DNA from: Siniperca chuatsi | Lineage: Eukaryota; Chordata; Actinopteri; Centrarchiformes; Sinipercidae | DNA: 64,000 nucleotides | NCBI RefSeq assembly: GCF_020085105.1 | Contig: NC_058063.1 | Coordinates: forward strand, 6,172,501-6,236,500 | Direction: 5' to 3' | Shown here: positions 60,738-64,000 of the stretch, piece by piece | Layout: each line of letters begins with the position of its first letter | How positions within the stretch are numbered: the stretch's first letter is position 1 | Program-made: the position numbers and the translations under genes | Notes under the pieces: model-generated | Told to the model about the DNA's origin: nothing | Seen by the model: the letters and a program-made list of their open reading frames with translations, nothing else | The model's database searches: none

Positions 60738-61465
60738 TGTGCGTATGATCGTGCCACTGAAATGACGCACTACAACACTGAGGTCATGTCAGAGGGTCTG
60801 AAGAGGCGGGGCATTTTTCAATATATTCTGTATCTTGTTATTAGCACACAAAATCAAAGCCTTAAGGGGTGACTTATGAAGTTTACAGTACAACACAAAG
60901 TTAAGCCCATTTCACATCTCGGGATGGGGATGAGCTCACGAAGAGGCCCGTCATATTGTGAATTCCACTCAGTCATATTCTTAATGTTATTCCAGATACT
61001 ATCAAAATCCTGATCAAGAGCTACACTATTCAAGTACTTTGGAAGTGCTGCTTAACCACCATATGTTACCTGCTCTCTTCCTTTTAAGAACGTTGTGAAA
61101 TTCCAGCTTCCCAGATTTCCTTTTTGTCATTGTGTTCTTGTTCGGTAAAAAGTAACCCGAACCCTTAACAAAAGGTCCAAAGGTCATGATCGTGCATGTA
61201 TAATGTCAAATCATGGGCATCAAAATTAACATCCATTTTTCGCGATGTTCTCGCCGTTTACGCTCCTGAACATGTTATAAATATATTAAAACTGGAACAT
61301 GAGCGCCTTTTTTGTCTTGAAGACTTCACTCATGATACAGATACAGGTACCTCACTGACACAGACAGTGCTGTACCACATTGGGAATTCTAGGTGACAAT
61401 GAATACTTTTATTGTTGATACTCTAAGTACATTTTGCTGCTGATAATACAGATTAAGCTAATTTC
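60738..61465. other. spacer between copies D and E
   Basis: Immediately 5' of copy D lies ccgcctcttcagaccctctg on the minus strand, similar in place to the cgcctatttcc element before A and B, so the promoter side is conserved. The remainder includes flank blocks shared with other units (catgatacagatacag near 61330 and 62706). Confidence 0.5.
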
Positions 61466-62030
61466 CACTCAGAGTTGCAGTTCCAGTTGTGTCCTGAGTC
61501 TCTCTGGTGGCAGGATACTCGACATTTAGCACAATCTGTGCTACATGGCTGTTTGTTTTTGGGTAAAAAAAAGAGTGACAGAAAAAGAAAAGAAAAGACT
61601 TAGCGTGATATTAAATTGCACAAGTCCAAAAACGTTCCATCATAAAGACACAACTTTAAAGACGCTGTGAACAACAATAAAGCAAATACAAAATAGACAC
61701 AGTAGCTCTCAATAAGTACCTGTTATACTTATATAGCGCCTTTCTAGTCTTTTTCCAACTACTCAAAGCGCTTTAACTACATATCACATTCACCCCATTC
61801 ACACACAGAAGGCACAATTTGGGGTTCAGTGTCTTGCCCAAGTACACTTCGACATGTGGGCTGACGGAAGCTGGGATCGAACCGCCACCCTTTCGATTGG
61901 TGGACGACCCGCTCTACCACTAAGTCGCCCGCAATGACGACCACCATGTGGAAAATAAACAGACCGCCCAGGATCACACTCATCAGCTTTGCTATTCCAG
62001 ACTCTACACAACGGTTATTAAATTAGACTC
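61466..62030 (-). pseudogene. Ig V-domain receptor, copy E (relic)
   Basis: A tail-exon remnant (61480-61570, with gtcctgagtctctctggtgg on the plus strand) and the 5' part of the transmembrane exon (about 61935-61997, encoding LMSVILGGLFIFHMVVVIA) remain. A SINE occupies the rest of that exon. I found no V exon or signal exon between 62030 and 63900, so only debris of this unit survives. Confidence 0.65.
61729..61934 (-). mobile_element. tRNA-derived SINE inserted in a receptor exon
   Basis: On the minus strand the head reads gcgggcgacttagtggtaga, gcgggtcgtcc and then gtggcggttcgatcccagct, giving Pol III box A (TGGTAGAGCGGG) and box B (GGTTCGATCCC). The body contains cttgggcaagacactgaacc and the end reads agcgctttgagtag, aaaggcgctatataagtata, an L2-like tail typical of teleost SINEs. 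It directly abuts receptor exon sequence, and about 30 bases of that exon are missing at the insertion point. Confidence 0.85.
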
Positions 62031-63909
62031 TGCCTATAGTGGCTTGAGACCACGAAATCTTCAAGCTTACCTTGCATGCATGAATTCCAATTGTCTTTAT
62101 GTTCTGGAGCTTTCCAGAAATGCAGCTCCAAGACATCTAACAACTTTCAGTGCTGCAGACAAGGACATACTGTTTAGGTTCAAAACCCAGATCTACAGAT
62201 GGGCAGTCAAGGAAAAATAAAGCTGTGTGTAAATCAAGATTTTTATTTGAAATGTGTATCTCTGATTAAGATCCATCATGTTGCTGCAAACAACTTGCAC
62301 AGCAAAGACTGAGTACACATGACAGCAGAGACGGATGTGACCTGCTCCTGTTGTAGCTTTGCTGTGGTCTGTCATGTCTTAAAAGCGTGCAGCCTGAAGC
62401 CGTCCTATGAGGCTGAGCAAATGTCACACTGCTTCAGGCATCTTTTCACAAGTTTGAAAGACACTGATGCACCGTGTGGAGGTGAACTGGTGGTGTGAGT
62501 CTGAGGTGTTAAGGTGTTGCCTGTGATTTACCTCCACATGCATGCTCACTGATCTTTACCAATACAATATAGCATATATTGTAAATTCACATTAAAAATG
62601 TCTTCCTGAAGTAATTTCAGTTCGGTGGGAACATGAAGACCTTTGTTGTGTGTGGTTATGATGCAGAGAGCTGAAGGCCGAGCTTCCTGTAGTTGAGATC
62701 TCAGTCATGATACAGATACAGATATCTCACTGAGATCAATAGTGCTATTTGTTACTGCAGTGCAACTATGTGCAGGTAAGGGTCATATGTATTTGTTTTT
62801 ACAAATGCAACAATGAATAATTTTTTAAATACGTTTCATTTTTAATTCAGACATTTAGCATACCTTCACACACACACACACGATATGATATTACAGTTAA
62901 CGTATTCAGTTTCCACATTGATTCATTTTGTTTTTCAGATGATTCTGTTGAAATGGTTCTTATTGTGTCAACTTGACAGAAGACAGTACACAATTGTTCA
63001 TTGCTTGATTTCACATTTTATTTCGCCTCACCTCATGATTCTCACATCAGCTGTGCTCTGCCCACATTGTGCTCTCTCTTCCTGTCAAACAAGTGATGTG
63101 AAACTCACTCTCTCCTCCACTGCTGCAGACCTCCATCTAACTCACTATAAACCCTCAGTCATCAATGTCCTTATTTCAACTCCTCCATCAAACGAAAGAG
63201 AAAATGTACTCTAATTATCTCAAATGTTTCCAATTTTGCATGAATACATAGCATTTATTGCAATATTACCTTTTTTTAAACCTCACATAGGTGATCTTAA
63301 TTCCTCCTACCCATCACTTATAAACAAAAATCACACTGGCAGATTATTATGATAAAGCATCAGTTTTGCTTTCTTCCTGAGTCCATCTGCTGACAGAGGG
63401 ATAACCGAATGATCAATAGTTAGCGTGATGTCAGACTCAGGCTCAGCTCCTCGCCCTGATTTCCATCAAAAACTGCGCTACTTGTCACGTTTACTTTCAA
63501 AAGTTTAAACACTCCACGGAAGCTGTCACTGAAAAGTCTGTTCTTGTCACAGCATACTGTTTACCGATAACATTCAACCTTCTATATCTTCCCATTGGGA
63601 AAACAAAGATTTCTTGGTATCAATCTTTGGAAACATGAAGGCCTTGTTGTTGATTCATTAAACACCAATGATATTCTCTTGCTCTCTATCTAAGACAAAT
63701 TGAAGACAAACAAAACAAGTAAGAAAGAGACTTTGGCTGGAGAGTAGAATTAAAATTGTAGCAGAGATAGCACAGTTTGCATGAATACAGAATCTTTATT
63801 ACAAAATGAGAATTTTTTCGACAATGATGGTAAGTCCTCCTTTAGTAGCAGTTCAATATGATAACGCATCAGTTCCACTCTGAGCTGCTGTTCCAGATGT
63901 TTCCTGAGT
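62031..63909. other. spacer of the array before copy F
   Basis: No coding exon recognised. 62240-62460 is similar to 58520-58720 (gctgcaaac..gtacaca..cagcagagacggatg..ctgtcatgt), and 63070-63190 repeats the flank blocks found 3' of the other copies. A short (CA)n run lies at 62868-62881. Confidence 0.55.
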
Positions 63910-64000
63910 CTATCTGGTGGCAGCATACACAACATTTGACTCCAGCTGCTTCTCTGATGCAGGCCTTCTGCTGCTTTTTGCTTTTGGGTGGAAACTCAGC
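63910..64000 (-). CDS. Ig V-domain receptor, copy F (partial, last exon)
   Basis: The minus strand from the right edge encodes LSFHPKAKSSRRPASEKQ, then LESNVVYAATR and a stop (63912-63910). This matches the end of copy A (SFHPKTKRNRRPASESELEP, NVVYAATR). The rest of the gene lies beyond the window. The exon is open as far as it goes, so this may be a further working copy. Confidence 0.7.
   Translation of the reverse strand, partial: LSFHPKAKSSRRPASEKQLESNVVYAATR

Noticed and set aside
61860-61934. tRNA gene-like sequence with A and B boxes
   Set aside because: The cloverleaf is not completed and the sequence continues into a SINE body and tail, so it is a SINE head and not a tRNA gene.
1-64000. 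CRISPR arrays, operons and bacterial-type promoters
   Set aside because: The sequence is a vertebrate nuclear region with spliced genes; no spaced direct repeats of CRISPR type were seen.

Overview
The window is vertebrate nuclear DNA, almost certainly from a ray-finned (teleost, perch-like) fish. Genes are split by introns with GT..AG borders, there are long AT-rich spacers, microsatellites, and many repeat families typical of teleosts (LINEs of the I, L2 and RTE types, a Tc1-like relic, MITEs, a tRNA-derived SINE). I found no CRISPR array, operon, rRNA or genuine tRNA gene.

Layout. 1-3.9 kb: I-type LINE debris and an unrecognised ORF cluster. 3.9-20.6 kb (+): a complete 17-coding-exon FMR1-family gene, best matched to fxr2, with a TATA-less CCAAT/GC-rich promoter and long 3'UTR. 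20.6-24.5 kb: spacer with a Tc1-like relic. 24.5-27.4 kb (+) and 34.7-37.4 kb (+): two closely related, intact RBM4-family genes of identical exon layout, both without the CCHC zinc knuckle, and each with an intron about 21 nt after the stop. Between them on the minus strand (32.5-33.4 kb) is tifa, the FHA adaptor that feeds TRAF6/NF-kB signalling, with its phospho-threonine site and TRAF6-binding tail visible. 37.4-50 kb: a repeat-rich gene desert holding a foldback element, an ORF1-only 'half LINE', a MITE, an orphan CpG-rich promoter-like island, a repeat carrying four perfect estrogen-response-element palindromes, and RTE and L2 LINE relics.

50.1-64 kb (-): a tandem array of single-V-domain immunoglobulin-superfamily receptors with a transmembrane segment and tyrosine-bearing tail. 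At least six units are visible: two intact near-identical copies (A, B) made by a recent ~3 kb unequal crossover inside the last exon, a V-exon-deleted pseudogene (C), an intact diverged copy with a true ITIM and an early stop just after it (D), a relic whose transmembrane exon is interrupted by a SINE (E), and a copy running off the right edge (F). This birth-and-death array is the most interesting part of the window.

The genes do not form one pathway. fxr2 and the two RBM4 genes are RNA-binding regulators of splicing/translation; tifa and the Ig receptors are innate-immune genes. Family assignments are from remembered family sequences and motifs, not from a database search.
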